From Peribacillus sp. FSL E2-0218 (GTDB lineage Bacteria > Bacillota > Bacilli > Bacillales > DSM-1321), in assembly GCF_037992945.1 (NCBI RefSeq), contig NZ_CP150304.1, positions 4,533,501-4,597,500 on the forward strand: a stretch of DNA of 64,000 nucleotides, given 5' to 3'. Shown here one piece after another: positions 8,643 to 17,358 of the stretch (the stretch's first letter is position 1; each line of letters opens with the position of its first letter). The position numbers were made by a program, and so were the translations under genes. Below the pieces are notes generated by a model. It did not search any database. It was not told the origin of the DNA and saw only the letters and a program-made list of their open reading frames with translations.

Positions 8643-8699
8643 TACAAGAAAAGCGGGGACGGGAAGTTTCATAATTAAAACGCGAAATACCAAATCTGA
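8643..8699 (-). promoter_or_regulatory. Element shared with the DUF2712 operon upstream region (copy 1)
   Basis: 57 bp aligned without gaps to 13786-13842, about 43 of 57 identical by hand count. On the minus strand the best-conserved block reads GGTATTTCSCGTTTTAAT, then TGRAACTTC, then after 10-12 bp CTTTTC and GTA. TGAAAC followed 17 bp later by a GTA-containing hexamer resembles an ECF-sigma promoter, but this is a guess. The unique remainder of 8602-8932 contains only the hairpins listed. Confidence 0.55.
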
Positions 8700-8753
8700 C
8701 ACTATGAAAATGAACATGCATGCTTTAAGATCGAAGAGGAGAGATTGCTGGGG

Positions 8754-8783
8754 TAGCTGTTCCTGTTAATGAAGGAACAGCTA
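8754..8783. other. Strong hairpin in intergenic region
   Basis: TAGCTGTTCCT and AGGAACAGCTA form a perfect 11-bp stem around an 8-nt loop, followed on the plus strand by ACACTTTT. It could be an orphan terminator; no gene on either strand clearly needs it. Confidence 0.5.
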
Positions 8784-8860
8784 ACACTTTTAAAGGAAAA
8801 AGGAATCGTCTGTTCCATGTTGGTTGGTTACACTGATTTAATTTGGCTCTTGAAAACACA

Positions 8861-8898
8861 AAGGAGATACTACTATTTGTCGTAGTATCTCCTTTTAA
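8861..8898 (-). terminator. Terminator-like hairpin after the GNAT gene
   Basis: AAGGAGATACTAC and GTAGTATCTCCTT form a perfect 13-bp stem around an 8-nt loop, 35 bp beyond the acetyltransferase stop. T-runs are modest on both strands, so it may act in either direction. Confidence 0.65.
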
Positions 8899-8932
8899 AG
8901 TTCTCGGATCATGCAGCTGTAATCCCGATCCT

Positions 8933-9469
8933 CTATCTTTTATTCATTTCACGCCATTCGTTTTCTAGAACACCCATTTCAATCAAATTCCAGTATTCAT
9001 CACCATTTTTACGAGCATCCCTTAAAAATCCTTCTCTAACAAATCCAGCGTTTTCATAACAACGAATCGCAGATGTATTAAAATCAAAAACACCTAAGGT
9101 TACCTTATGTAGTTTTAGTTCTTCAAACGCAATTGTCAAAATGGCTTTCATCATTTCAAAACCAATCCCTTTTCCTCTTACTTCTGGTGAACCGACCAAT
9201 ACCTTCCCTACTCTCGCTGATCTATGAACTCGGTCGACTTTCCCTAAAGAAATGTGTCCAATCACTTTTTGTAAGTCTTGGTCGATTACTTTGTAAATAT
9301 ATGTATCAGAATCTTCTTTGTTCGCTTGTTCAAGGTATTTTTCTAGTTGCTCTTCCGTTAACGGATATTGGAATGCAGGACCACCCCATTGCAATGCAAA
9401 TTCAGCTGAAGGTATCCAATTTATTAATTGTTCTATATCTGAGCGCTCGAAATATTGTAGTTCAATCAT
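8933..9469 (-). CDS. GNAT-family N-acetyltransferase (RimJ/RimL-like)
   Basis: 178 residues. The acetyl-CoA site is visible in the Q/RxxGxG/A form VRGKGIGFEMMKAIL (about residues 115-130), followed by the family's C-terminal GVFDFNTSAIRCYENAGFVREG. RimJ/RimL-like enzymes acetylate protein N-termini, polyamines or small amines in the cytosol; the substrate here is unknown. Two adjacent ATGs follow GGAGG; the second (9469, 7-nt spacing) is preferred. It stands alone between two terminators and is not part of the neighbouring ABC operon. Confidence 0.9.
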   Translation of the reverse strand: MIELQYFERSDIEQLINWIPSAEFALQWGGPAFQYPLTEEQLEKYLEQANKEDSDTYIYKVIDQDLQKVIGHISLGKVDRVHRSARVGKVLVGSPEVRGKGIGFEMMKAILTIAFEELKLHKVTLGVFDFNTSAIRCYENAGFVREGFLRDARKNGDEYWNLIEMGVLENEWREMNKR

Positions 9470-9627
9470 CATCCATCCTCCTTTTATTTTTAAATTCCGC
9501 CTTTTAGTTGAACGAAAATCCTTACCTTATTGTACATGTATGGGAATTAGCAAGCACCCTATTTTATTTAAAAGGATCGGCCTTCGCTTTTTAACAACTC
9601 ATTACTCGTGAACAACTAAAATGCATT

Positions 9628-9650
9628 AAGGGACCCAATTAGGGTCCCTT
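9628..9650 (-). terminator. Hairpin at the end of the DUF2712/ABC operon
   Basis: AAGGGACCC and GGGTCCCTT pair perfectly around a 5-nt loop. On the minus strand this is followed by AATGCATTTT, a weak U-tract. It lies 47 bp past the last operon gene. Confidence 0.65.
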
Positions 9651-9696
9651 ACCTTATAGATTAACTTTCATCTTTAATTTTACATTGACCAGTGCA

Positions 9697-10344
9697 CTAT
9701 TCGTTTTCCTGCGCGTTTACCTCCAATATCAAATTACCTGCATTTGAGATATAGCCCTCTTTTCCCGTTTTATCAATATAGACGTTATAGCCCTTTTTCA
9801 GTTCGAGCACGATTGGCTTTTTCACTTTTTCACCGATTTCCCATTGAATCGTCAGCAAGCTTTCGGTTTGCGTTTCATCTTTTATATCGACAAACACTCG
9901 GATTTTATCGCTTGTTCTTGATAGTAGATAATTCCCCGATGGTATCTCTGTACCGACCACATAATGACCAGGATCTTTCATGATGATTTGTTGATTTTTT
10001 TTCACGACTTTTTTAAATTCAGAAGGCTTGAATTCAATCTTCCCTTTAATCGACATTTTCGAATTTAGATAAAAAGGCCTTGCATGTAAAACAGCATTTT
10101 TGTGCATTTTATCGCCAAAAAACTCCGCTTCACTATCGAGGGCTTTAATGTCATAATGGCCCTGATCGATATCCTTTCCGACGATGATGTTTTGTGACTC
10201 CAACACCTTATAGGAAGCTGTATTATTTTCCGTATTTCTATGATCGGCATTCATCTCTGAAGGAACAATGTACACTTTATAAATAAGAAATCCGCTTATT
10301 AATACGAGTAAGGTTAACGCGGCTATGGTTTTATTTAGAGTCAA
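9697..10344 (-). CDS. Membrane-anchored extracytoplasmic protein, last gene of the DUF2712/ABC operon
   Basis: About 215 residues: one N-terminal membrane segment (KTIAALTLLVLISGFLIYKV) and an outside domain with two related modules. The modules are IIVGKDIDQGHYDIKA and YVVGTEIPSGNYLLS, each of the G-x-D/E-I-x-x-G-x-Y type that recurs in Firmicute surface proteins. The preferred start is TTG 10344, with GGAGG 8 nt upstream inside the ATPase gene; a farther ATG at 10359 overlaps that SD. It overlaps the ATPase gene by 14 nt, so it is probably translationally coupled. Function unknown; an accessory or protective role with the ABC transporter is inference from position only. Confidence 0.7.
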   Translation of the reverse strand: MTLNKTIAALTLLVLISGFLIYKVYIVPSEMNADHRNTENNTASYKVLESQNIIVGKDIDQGHYDIKALDSEAEFFGDKMHKNAVLHARPFYLNSKMSIKGKIEFKPSEFKKVVKKNQQIIMKDPGHYVVGTEIPSGNYLLSRTSDKIRVFVDIKDETQTESLLTIQWEIGEKVKKPIVLELKKGYNVYIDKTGKEGYISNAGNLILEVNAQENE

Positions 10345-10972
10345 GGACGATGCCTCCATTATCCATCTTTATATATTCATCGGCTAATGCTTCCAGGTCT
10401 TGTTTATGATGGCTTGTCAGCAGAATGAGTGCGCCGCGCTCTTTTTCTTCCTTCAAAATGCGATAAACTAGCGTAACTCCTTCTTCGTCAATCGCATTGG
10501 TCGGTTCATCCAATAACAAGATGTCCGGTTTTTCAAATATCGCTTGAGCGACACTTAGACGCTGCTTCATTCCTAACGAAAATTTCCCTACCTTCATTCT
10601 CGATTCCGGATCAAGGCCGACTCTTCTTATATTAACTTTAATATCTTCATCCGTGGCGATGTTCCTGATTTTCGCTAATATTTTCAGATTCGTATAAGCA
10701 TCATACTGGTGCAGCAGCGAAGTGTTTTCAATAATGACACTACTATTAGCCGGAAAGGAAATATCTTTATGAAGGATTTTTTCGTCTATGGCAATTTCTC
10801 CTGAGCTTGGCATGAGCAAGCCTGCCATCGCTCTAAGCAGCATCGTTTTACCGGAGCCATTCCTTCCATACAAACCATATATTTTCCCGCTGTTAAACTC
10901 ATAATTGATATCATGCAAAAGAGTTTTCTTCCTTATCTTTTTATGTAAAGAGCGAATTCGTATTGTCGTCAT
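10331..10972 (-). CDS. ABC transporter ATP-binding protein of the DUF2712 operon
   Basis: 213 residues, a single ABC nucleotide-binding domain. Walker A is GRNGSGKT (about residues 36-43), the signature is FSLGMKQRL, Walker B is ILLLDEPT, and the switch His is in LTSHH. The signature begins SLGM rather than LSGG, as in BcrA/CcmA-type ATPases that drive peptide- or antibiotic-export and protection permeases. The start ATG follows GAGGTG. It should energise the three permeases encoded upstream. The exported or sensed substrate is unknown; the secreted DUF2712 protein at the head of the operon is the obvious candidate. Confidence 0.92.
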   Translation of the reverse strand: MTTIRIRSLHKKIRKKTLLHDINYEFNSGKIYGLYGRNGSGKTMLLRAMAGLLMPSSGEIAIDEKILHKDISFPANSSVIIENTSLLHQYDAYTNLKILAKIRNIATDEDIKVNIRRVGLDPESRMKVGKFSLGMKQRLSVAQAIFEKPDILLLDEPTNAIDEEGVTLVYRILKEEKERGALILLTSHHKQDLEALADEYIKMDNGGIVLDSK

Positions 10973-10983
10973 TGTGCACCTCG

Positions 10984-11706
10984 TTAAATTAAATCGATTT
11001 TCTTTAATCGTCCATATGTTAAAACAGTTAAAATGAGCGTCATTACGGTTAGTACAATATAAGCATGTACTGCTGATATTCCGCCCATTTCAAGGACATC
11101 ACTTCTTACATACATCCCGAAATTGGGAACCAAAAAATAGAGTAACCACGTCAGCTTTTGCGCAGATAAAAGAACTCCGCCCAAAGTGACCGAAACAAGC
11201 ACATAAACATTTGTCAGCAATAAAGCTACTTCCTCCGTAACATGCAGCTGAAGTGCCATTTGGATGAAAATCAAGACAAAATTGGACAACATATAAAGAC
11301 TCGCTATCCAGATGAATGATTGAAAATCATCATAAAAAAAAGCCTGCTCCTCATTAGTTATAAAAGCGAATACGATCGAGAAAAGAAACTGGATGGAAGA
11401 TAATCCAAATATAAGAATCATTAGATTACCGATTCTTCTAAATCCAAGCTTCACCCTGCTTTTTTCCCTGATCATCAGGTACACGCCATAACCGGAAATA
11501 TACTTCCGCATATAACCGAGCGATAAAAAGCTCAAGCCAGCAAAGAACATATACCATGTTCCCAATACAACAAACTTATTACTGACCGGAACTCCGCTAA
11601 CGATCATATATCCCGTAAGATCGGCAATAGAGCCATCAAAATAATCAAATAATAAAATTTGCAACAAGATGATGATCAACATCAGTAAGAAGATACGTTT
11701 AGTCAT
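10984..11706 (-). CDS. Six-helix ABC permease subunit (third of three)
   Basis: About 240 residues with roughly six hydrophobic segments: an N-terminal one (IFLLMLIIILLQILLFDYF), then a soluble loop, a central pair, and two at the C-terminus (AYIVLTVMTLILTVLTY). This topology fits ABC-2-like permeases. No family name is recognised. The start is probably ATG 11706, overlapping the previous gene's end by 8 nt; a GTG 12 nt farther upstream is the alternative. Eleven nt separate it from the ATPase gene. Together with the two preceding genes it gives three different permeases for one ATPase, which is unusual. Confidence 0.75.
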   Translation of the reverse strand: MTKRIFLLMLIIILLQILLFDYFDGSIADLTGYMIVSGVPVSNKFVVLGTWYMFFAGLSFLSLGYMRKYISGYGVYLMIREKSRVKLGFRRIGNLMILIFGLSSIQFLFSIVFAFITNEEQAFFYDDFQSFIWIASLYMLSNFVLIFIQMALQLHVTEEVALLLTNVYVLVSVTLGGVLLSAQKLTWLLYFLVPNFGMYVRSDVLEMGGISAVHAYIVLTVMTLILTVLTYGRLKKIDLI

Positions 11707-12430
11707 CGGAAACACCAACCAGGAAATCTTTTTCCTCTATTGCAAACAGCCCAAGTAAAGCCATCACGAGAGATAGCGATACCTCTTTTCCTAACAAAAT
11801 CAACGATTGATATCCGGTCATTCCGCTGCTTAAAAAAGGATCGATTACATTTGCATCACTGGCAGGGCCCCATGCCAGATTCAGCTGACTCTTCATTACA
11901 TATAAGAAAAAACAAATACAAAAGGTCGCTGCCATCGCCATGATTGAATTGGAATAATCAAAAATGAAATAATAAAGCAGGCCAATCGAGAAATAGATAC
12001 ACGTCAATAATGCTAGATTAAGAAGTGTTAGTTTCCAAAAATCCGAAGATACAAAATGAAATCGATCAAATAGGAACACAGCTGCGAAATGAATCAATAA
12101 GATGCTGAACGCAAAGATAAACGAACTGATAAAAACTTGGATCGTCCGTCTACGATACAAATCAATTCTGGATGTGAAGCGAACGATCCTGTGCGGATGC
12201 TCATCTTCAATAAAAAAACGATAAAACAGTAACAAAGGAATCATATATGTGATCAATAAATTTTTAACCGAGAGATAGCCTTCTACACTTCCACTTACAT
12301 CAATGATCAATGGATACGCTGGATCTAGCTGCTTGATTTTTAAATAATGAATATTATAGGTCATCCATAAACATCCAAATAAAAAACATAGCAGCAGGGA
12401 TACATACACTTTTTTTTGATTAGATTTCAT
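11699..12430 (-). CDS. Six-helix ABC permease subunit (second of three)
   Basis: About 243 residues with around six membrane helices (VYVSLLLCFLFGCLWMTY near the start, LLITYMIPLLLFYRFF, VFISSFIFAFSILLIHFAAV, and two more). The loop after helix 2 is charged (EDEHPHRIVRFTSRIDLYRRR). The start is the ATG at 12430, with GGTGAAAAG upstream inside the preceding gene, an 11-nt overlap. It is a paralogue-like companion of the genes on either side in size and topology, but the sequences are not obviously alike by eye. Substrate unknown. Confidence 0.75.
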   Translation of the reverse strand: MKSNQKKVYVSLLLCFLFGCLWMTYNIHYLKIKQLDPAYPLIIDVSGSVEGYLSVKNLLITYMIPLLLFYRFFIEDEHPHRIVRFTSRIDLYRRRTIQVFISSFIFAFSILLIHFAAVFLFDRFHFVSSDFWKLTLLNLALLTCIYFSIGLLYYFIFDYSNSIMAMAATFCICFFLYVMKSQLNLAWGPASDANVIDPFLSSGMTGYQSLILLGKEVSLSLVMALLGLFAIEEKDFLVGVSDD

Positions 12431-13184
12431 CACTTTTCACCTTATACAGAAACCCGGCCGTGATGATCGCTAAAAACAGGATGGTCGATCTAAAGAAAAT
12501 CAACCCGAAAGCTTCCAAGGTCACTTCGTTAAAAGGCTGGATGATCATGGCCAATGAATAATTCAGTCCTAAAATTTGTGAAAACCAAATAACAAAGCTT
12601 AACGGATATGTATACTTCATATCCGGGAAACACCAGCTAAGGACAGTCGCCATCCCTGCGCATAAACTCGTGTAAAACCCAAAAATGATGATATAAACGA
12701 CATTGGCGACAGCAGGCATTTGGTTGGCGAGTGTATATATAGGATTTTCCGGAAATAAATCCGGGGTCAACCCAGTGTCAAATTCACCATTCCTGAATAC
12801 CAAATAGACAATGAACATATTTAACAGCAAGCAACCAACCATCACTAAAAAGGAAAATGACATATTTCCCAATAACATCGTTTTATAATAAGCATATCGC
12901 CCTTTTTTGGTCGCTACGATATAATGGTAGCCTGTTTTATAGTCTTGAATATAGCTGTCGGCGCACATGATTAATAGAAAAATGGGCAAAAACCAGATTA
13001 GTAGTATTTGCATCATATGACCTAATGAACTTGCCGCTAAAAAAGTGGCTAGATGGGGCATGATCCATGATTCTGAAACATTGCCGATCAAGATAAAGAT
13101 ATCAATCATGACAATCGCCATTATACATAACACGATGAACTTTGTTTTTTTATTATGTGTTAATCGATAATAATAACTATTCAT
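12420..13184 (-). CDS. Six-helix ABC permease subunit (first of three)
   Basis: 254 residues, about six membrane helices, beginning with a basic N-terminus (YRLTHNKKTKFIVLCIMAIV). After helix 2 comes the motif DSYIQDYKTGYHYIVATKKG. A similar D-x-x-x-G loop precedes helix 3 in many ABC-2 permeases of peptide and antibiotic transporters. A good Shine-Dalgarno (AAAGGGAG) fixes the start. It lies 70 bp downstream of the DUF2712 gene, with a weak 6-bp hairpin at 13206-13231 between them that may attenuate transcription. Confidence 0.78.
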   Translation of the reverse strand: MNSYYYRLTHNKKTKFIVLCIMAIVMIDIFILIGNVSESWIMPHLATFLAASSLGHMMQILLIWFLPIFLLIMCADSYIQDYKTGYHYIVATKKGRYAYYKTMLLGNMSFSFLVMVGCLLLNMFIVYLVFRNGEFDTGLTPDLFPENPIYTLANQMPAVANVVYIIIFGFYTSLCAGMATVLSWCFPDMKYTYPLSFVIWFSQILGLNYSLAMIIQPFNEVTLEAFGLIFFRSTILFLAIITAGFLYKVKSDEI

Positions 13185-13254
13185 TTAGTCTCCCTTTATA
13201 AGGCCACCTTGAATCAACGATCATCCAAGGTAGCATCACCATATTCATCATTTT

Positions 13255-13758
13255 TTATTTATTATATTCTGTGGTGTATGATTCTTTATACTGTCCAGGT
13301 AATATCCTCCCTGTCTCTTCATCCCAATATCCGTTTACGGAATAGGTGCTAGAACTCACATTATTATTCTCAGCCGTTAACCTAACATTAGCCGCATTCG
13401 CACCTGCATTGCCTTTAACATAATGATTTCGCCCACTATTTAAACCGCCGCTACCAGCTGTAACTTTAACTGAAGGAGATACGTTCGTGCCGTTGCTTTT
13501 TTCGAGCCAATACGTCGTTACCGTATTAGTTCCTTCTGTTGATTTATACATTCTCACTTTCCATGTATTCCGTTCTGTAGTCGTTTGACGATACTCTGTG
13601 CCTGTGTACGAATTTTTTTGATCCTTCTGAATTGTAAATGAATACTTGTTATTCTCATTTCCAGCCTCAACTGATAGTGTTCCTAACCCAATCGAGCAAG
13701 CTAAAATGGTCCCTAATGCTATTACTCTTATTTTTTTCATCCATGTTCTTTCGCTCAT
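13255..13758 (-). CDS. Secreted DUF2712-type protein, head of an ABC transporter operon
   Basis: 167 residues: a Sec signal peptide (MKKIRVIALGTILACSIGLG, cleavage after about SVEA), then a mature part of about 130 residues rich in Asn, Thr, Ser, Tyr and Gly. It contains YRQTTTERNTWKVRM, VTTYWLEKSNG, LTAENNN and SVNGYWDEETG. This pattern matches DUF2712 as remembered: secreted proteins of unknown function, often beside ABC transporter genes. ATG 13758 abuts AAAGGAG at nearly zero spacing; ATG 13740 would give a cleaner signal peptide but has no good SD. Exported toxin, signal or surface protein are all possible; function is not known. Confidence 0.75.
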   Translation of the reverse strand: MSERTWMKKIRVIALGTILACSIGLGTLSVEAGNENNKYSFTIQKDQKNSYTGTEYRQTTTERNTWKVRMYKSTEGTNTVTTYWLEKSNGTNVSPSVKVTAGSGGLNSGRNHYVKGNAGANAANVRLTAENNNVSSSTYSVNGYWDEETGRILPGQYKESYTTEYNK

Positions 13759-13785
13759 CTCCTTTGATCCAGTAAAGATTCATCA

Positions 13786-13842
13786 TACTGGAAAAGAGAG
13801 TATATGAAGTTCCAATATTAAAACGGGAAATACCATATTTGA
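13786..13842 (-). promoter_or_regulatory. Element shared with the beta-helix region (copy 2), candidate operon promoter
   Basis: Gapless 57-bp match to 8643-8699 at about 75% identity. Its downstream end lies 28 bp before the DUF2712 start, right for a promoter. Minus-strand candidates are -35 TGGAAC and, 17 bp later, CCAGTA. The most conserved part lies upstream of these, in GGTATTTCCCGTTTTAAT, and may be an activator site. The rest of 13843-13905 shows nothing else. Confidence 0.55.
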
Positions 13843-13905
13843 AATTTCACTCCAAGCTCATAGCATCGCTGATGGAGCGGAGCCTCCCTTTTTTCCCACA
13901 ACAAA

Positions 13906-13937
13906 AAGGCCGTTTAACATATTCGTTAAACGGCCTT
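13906..13937 (-). terminator. Intrinsic terminator of the subtilase gene
   Basis: AAGGCCGTTTAAC and GTTAAACGGCCTT form a perfect 13-bp stem with a 6-nt loop. On the minus strand TTTTTGTTG follows. Confidence 0.88.
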
Positions 13938-13946
13938 CGCGCATTG

Positions 13947-16900
13947 CTATTTGGATTTTTTCACGGTTACTTTTGTTGCTTTTCCTGTATTGCCTGCTTT
14001 ATCTTTTGCTGAGACATATAACACGGACCCTGCTTTTTGCTTGCTGATTTTGACGGAGTAGTTCCCCTTCTTATCAGCGGTTGCCGTTCCGATGTTTTTA
14101 TTGTTTTGCTTTACGGTAACTTTTGAACCCGCTTCCGCTTTACCTGTTACTTTTGTTGCTTTGTCATTCACTTCATTCACTTTCGGTGCGGATGGTGCGG
14201 TTTTATCTTTCACTGTTACCTTTGTTGCTTTTCCTGTATTGCCCGCTTTGTCTTTGGCTGAGACATATAACACGGATCCTGCTTTTTGCTTGCTGATTTT
14301 GACGGAGTAGTTCCCCTTCTTATCAACGGTTGCCGTTCCGATGCTTTTATTGTTGTACTTCACGGTAACGGTTGAGCTCACTTCCGCTTTACCTGTTACT
14401 TTGGTGGCGCTGTCGCTTACTTCATTCACTTTCGGTGCATCCGGGGCGGTTTTATCGAGAACCGTCACGGCTGCTGCCTTGCTTTCGCGTTTTGCTAGAT
14501 CAGTTGCTGTGACCGACAGTTTGGAGCCGGCCTTTTGTTTGCTGATTTTGACTTTGAAATTTCCTTTGCTGTCCGTGTTTGCTGAGCCGATCACTTTTTT
14601 CGCACTGTTTTTGACCGTGACTTTCACCTCGGCTTGCGATTGACCCGTTACATACACGTCTTTGTCGCTGACAGGCTTAACGGTTGGCTTAGCAGGGGTT
14701 GCACCCTTGTTCACGAATACTTTGATTGAAGAAGTTGCCAGTTTGGCAGAATCAGAGATATGCACAGTCAGCATCTGCTCCGCTTTTTGGACCGGAATCT
14801 TGATAGTGAACGTTCCGTTAGCAGCCGCCGTTGCTTTACCTAGTGATTTACTTCCGCTTTTCACTTCGATCGCCGAACCTTTTTTAGCCGTTCCAGTCAG
14901 GGTTGTTTTATTATCGAATACAGAGTTGACCTTTGCTTGTAAATCCACAGCACTTAGTGCACTGAAAGCATTCAATCTTCCGTATCCTGATACTAAATCT
15001 TTACCGACAGGCAGTTCCTCTTGAGGAATGATGATTTCTCCATCTTCATCTTCATATTCCTCAGTAGGGTAAGCATTATCTTCTTCTTCGAATTTCACAT
15101 ATTCGGAGGTATCATGAAGGATTTGCCTTACTTCATTCACCTTCAATCCAGGGTTTGCGGATAATAACAGCGCTGTAGCTGCCGCAACATGCGGAGCTGC
15201 CATCGACGTACCATCCATATACGTAACGTTTCCATTAGGGACAAGGCTTGGGATGGCTGTCCCAGGGGCGACCATGTCCAATTGGAATCCATAATTGGAA
15301 TAATCGGATACTAAGTCAAGAGCATTGGTTGCACCGACGGAAATCGCATATTTGGATGATGCCGGATAAGATAGAGCTTCCACCCCATCATTACCGCTTG
15401 CCACGATAACCATTACATTCTTCGCAGCTGCTTCCTTCAAGGCATATTCGATCGTCCTGCTGTATTCTCCGCCCAAACTTAAGTTTATTACCTTGGCACC
15501 GTGATCGACGGCATATTTAATGCCCAGTGCAATTTTCTCGTTATCTCCATAGCCTGAAGAATCAAGCACCTTTACAGGCATGATTTTCGCTAATGGATTG
15601 ATTCCTTGCATCGAATATCCGTTATCCGCTTTGGCAGCGATGATGCCGGATACATGTGTTCCATGGCCATTGTCATCGATGGCATTGCCTTTTTTATCGA
15701 TGAAATTCTTGCCTAAGTCCATGCGGACACGATCTTGCAAATCAGCCAGTGAATCATCGACACCCGTGTCGACGACCGCCACCAATGTTTCCTTTAAATT
15801 ACGTTTTTTAATCAAGGCTTGCAGTTTTTCGTTATCGATGTCCGCGCCCTTGATGCCTTCTTCTCCACCAGGATTATTCAACGACCATTGATACGGTGAC
15901 TGAATATCGGCTGAAAGAGCTTTATACGTTTTGACCGGCTCAATATATTCCACTTCTGAAAGGTTTTCGATCGATGATAGAGCTGATGCGCTCATCTTGG
16001 CTTGGCTCTTTAACTCCACGACGTACATATCATCATACATTGGCTCTTGCTTCTCGGGAGTCGACAGTTTTCCATATCCTTTTCCGCTTACCTTGGATTG
16101 GAAGGAGCTTAATGACTTCCCAGGTTTAAGTTTGACGATGTATTTGTTTTTTGTATTTTTTGAAGCTGGCAGCTCGATTCCCGCTTTACTTGCGATATCG
16201 ACTACCTTTACCCCTGCAAGATCCTCAAGATCGATTTTCTTTGCCAGGCTTTCCATATCCTTTTTCAATCCAGCCGGTGCGGCATCCGCAGCCATAGTGT
16301 ACAATTCTTTAATTGCTTCTTGCTGTTTGCCTTTTTCAATGACTGCGGTGCTGCTTGCTCCGTTTTCATTTAGATCATCAATCAGCGGCTTAATCTCGAC
16401 TAAATATTTATACGCGGCATCCCTCGCTTTTTTATTGCTAGCCAGATGATAGGCAAGGAATGGCGAAGCCTTATAGTATAAAGAAGAAAGGCTGCGTCCC
16501 TCAGACGACGTCGTGAGAACTTCATCTCTAAACACACGGAGTGATTTCAACAATGATTCACCCGTTTTCTTGTCGTACGCACTCACTTCGACCGGACATT
16601 CTTCAAGTCCCATCTCCTCTTCCCCAGCGGATGGCGGCAAGGTTACCGAATGGGCATTGATGGAATATCCCGCTTCATTTTTGGCATCCGGGATTGGATT
16701 TCCTTCATCATCCGTTTCGCCTAAATATTCAACTTTCACATAATACGTTCCTTCCCAGGCATATGGGAAATCAATGACGGCTTTTTCATCCGGATAAGAA
16801 GAAAACCAATAGTTGCTCTCATCCTTTTCGGCTTTTTCCTTACTTGAATAGACGGATATATTCAAAATTTTATCCGAATCGACCTCAAACTCAATATGGG

Positions 16901-17114
16901 AAAACTTTTGTATTTCTTCTGCTGTCGGGTTGATTTGGTACCAGTGAACATCCGGTTCATTGAACTTCCCGTCCAATGTATCCCCATTTTTAATCGTTTT
17001 GACATTTTCAATTGATGTAGTTACAGCTTGTGAATTTTGCGGAATCATCAAACTGAAAATCAAGGCAAAAATAAGTACAAACGCTGTCAATCTACTAACA
17101 TGGTTAAGTTTCAC
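13947..17114 (-). CDS. Secreted subtilisin-like serine protease (S8) with C-terminal Ig-like repeats
   Basis: 1055 residues, starting at a GTG with TTGGAGG 7 nt upstream. Signal peptide about 1-30; a pre-peptidase-like beta domain about 35-155; a helical linker; an inhibitor-I9-like propeptide segment about 320-400. The catalytic domain is about 405-720, with the triad at about Asp449 (VVDTGVDD), His484 (NGHGTHVSG) and Ser637 (GTSMAAPHV); the oxyanion Asn is in SGNDG. From about 735, four repeats of roughly 80 residues (KVTGKAE, GTATADKKGNYSVKISKQKAGS, DKAGNTGKATKVTVKDKTAP) match bacterial Ig-like domains that bind the cell wall or space the protease from it. An acidic insertion (EEEDNAYPTEEYEDEDGE) sits near the end of the catalytic domain. 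Expected extracellular proteolysis for nutrient release. Single-gene transcript with its own terminator. Confidence 0.95.
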   Translation of the reverse strand: MKLNHVSRLTAFVLIFALIFSLMIPQNSQAVTTSIENVKTIKNGDTLDGKFNEPDVHWYQINPTAEEIQKFSHIEFEVDSDKILNISVYSSKEKAEKDESNYWFSSYPDEKAVIDFPYAWEGTYYVKVEYLGETDDEGNPIPDAKNEAGYSINAHSVTLPPSAGEEEMGLEECPVEVSAYDKKTGESLLKSLRVFRDEVLTTSSEGRSLSSLYYKASPFLAYHLASNKKARDAAYKYLVEIKPLIDDLNENGASSTAVIEKGKQQEAIKELYTMAADAAPAGLKKDMESLAKKIDLEDLAGVKVVDIASKAGIELPASKNTKNKYIVKLKPGKSLSSFQSKVSGKGYGKLSTPEKQEPMYDDMYVVELKSQAKMSASALSSIENLSEVEYIEPVKTYKALSADIQSPYQWSLNNPGGEEGIKGADIDNEKLQALIKKRNLKETLVAVVDTGVDDSLADLQDRVRMDLGKNFIDKKGNAIDDNGHGTHVSGIIAAKADNGYSMQGINPLAKIMPVKVLDSSGYGDNEKIALGIKYAVDHGAKVINLSLGGEYSRTIEYALKEAAAKNVMVIVASGNDGVEALSYPASSKYAISVGATNALDLVSDYSNYGFQLDMVAPGTAIPSLVPNGNVTYMDGTSMAAPHVAAATALLLSANPGLKVNEVRQILHDTSEYVKFEEEDNAYPTEEYEDEDGEIIIPQEELPVGKDLVSGYGRLNAFSALSAVDLQAKVNSVFDNKTTLTGTAKKGSAIEVKSGSKSLGKATAAANGTFTIKIPVQKAEQMLTVHISDSAKLATSSIKVFVNKGATPAKPTVKPVSDKDVYVTGQSQAEVKVTVKNSAKKVIGSANTDSKGNFKVKISKQKAGSKLSVTATDLAKRESKAAAVTVLDKTAPDAPKVNEVSDSATKVTGKAEVSSTVTVKYNNKSIGTATVDKKGNYSVKISKQKAGSVLYVSAKDKAGNTGKATKVTVKDKTAPSAPKVNEVNDKATKVTGKAEAGSKVTVKQNNKNIGTATADKKGNYSVKISKQKAGSVLYVSAKDKAGNTGKATKVTVKKSK
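13972..14352. repeat. Tandem near-identical coding repeats in the protease C-terminus
   Basis: Bases 13972-14103 and 14221-14352 match almost base for base at an offset of 249 bp (83 codons). They encode the last two Ig-like domains. Synonymous differences are few, so the duplication or gene conversion is recent. Confidence 0.85.
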
Positions 17115-17358
17115 GCTTTTACCTCCAATATTTGGTTAAAAAAATATAGTACTATACCAAATTATCACACTATAAGATTTTATCAACCAATTTTTTCCCT
17201 TTTCCATGTGAAATGTTGATATATGTGAACGGCGAACCGAAAAATGATTCCCATGTACCAAGTTAGCGACATAATTGGAAAATTACGGACAACCACTGAT
17301 GATTTCATCTAAAACCGGGCTGTTCCAAACAAGACTTAAGTCCTGTTTGGGCCACAAA

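Noticed and set aside
10331..13758. Naming the DUF2712/ABC operon as a lactococcin-972 or SKF system
   Set aside because: The secreted protein lacks the lactococcin-972 pattern and there is no radical SAM or processing enzyme.
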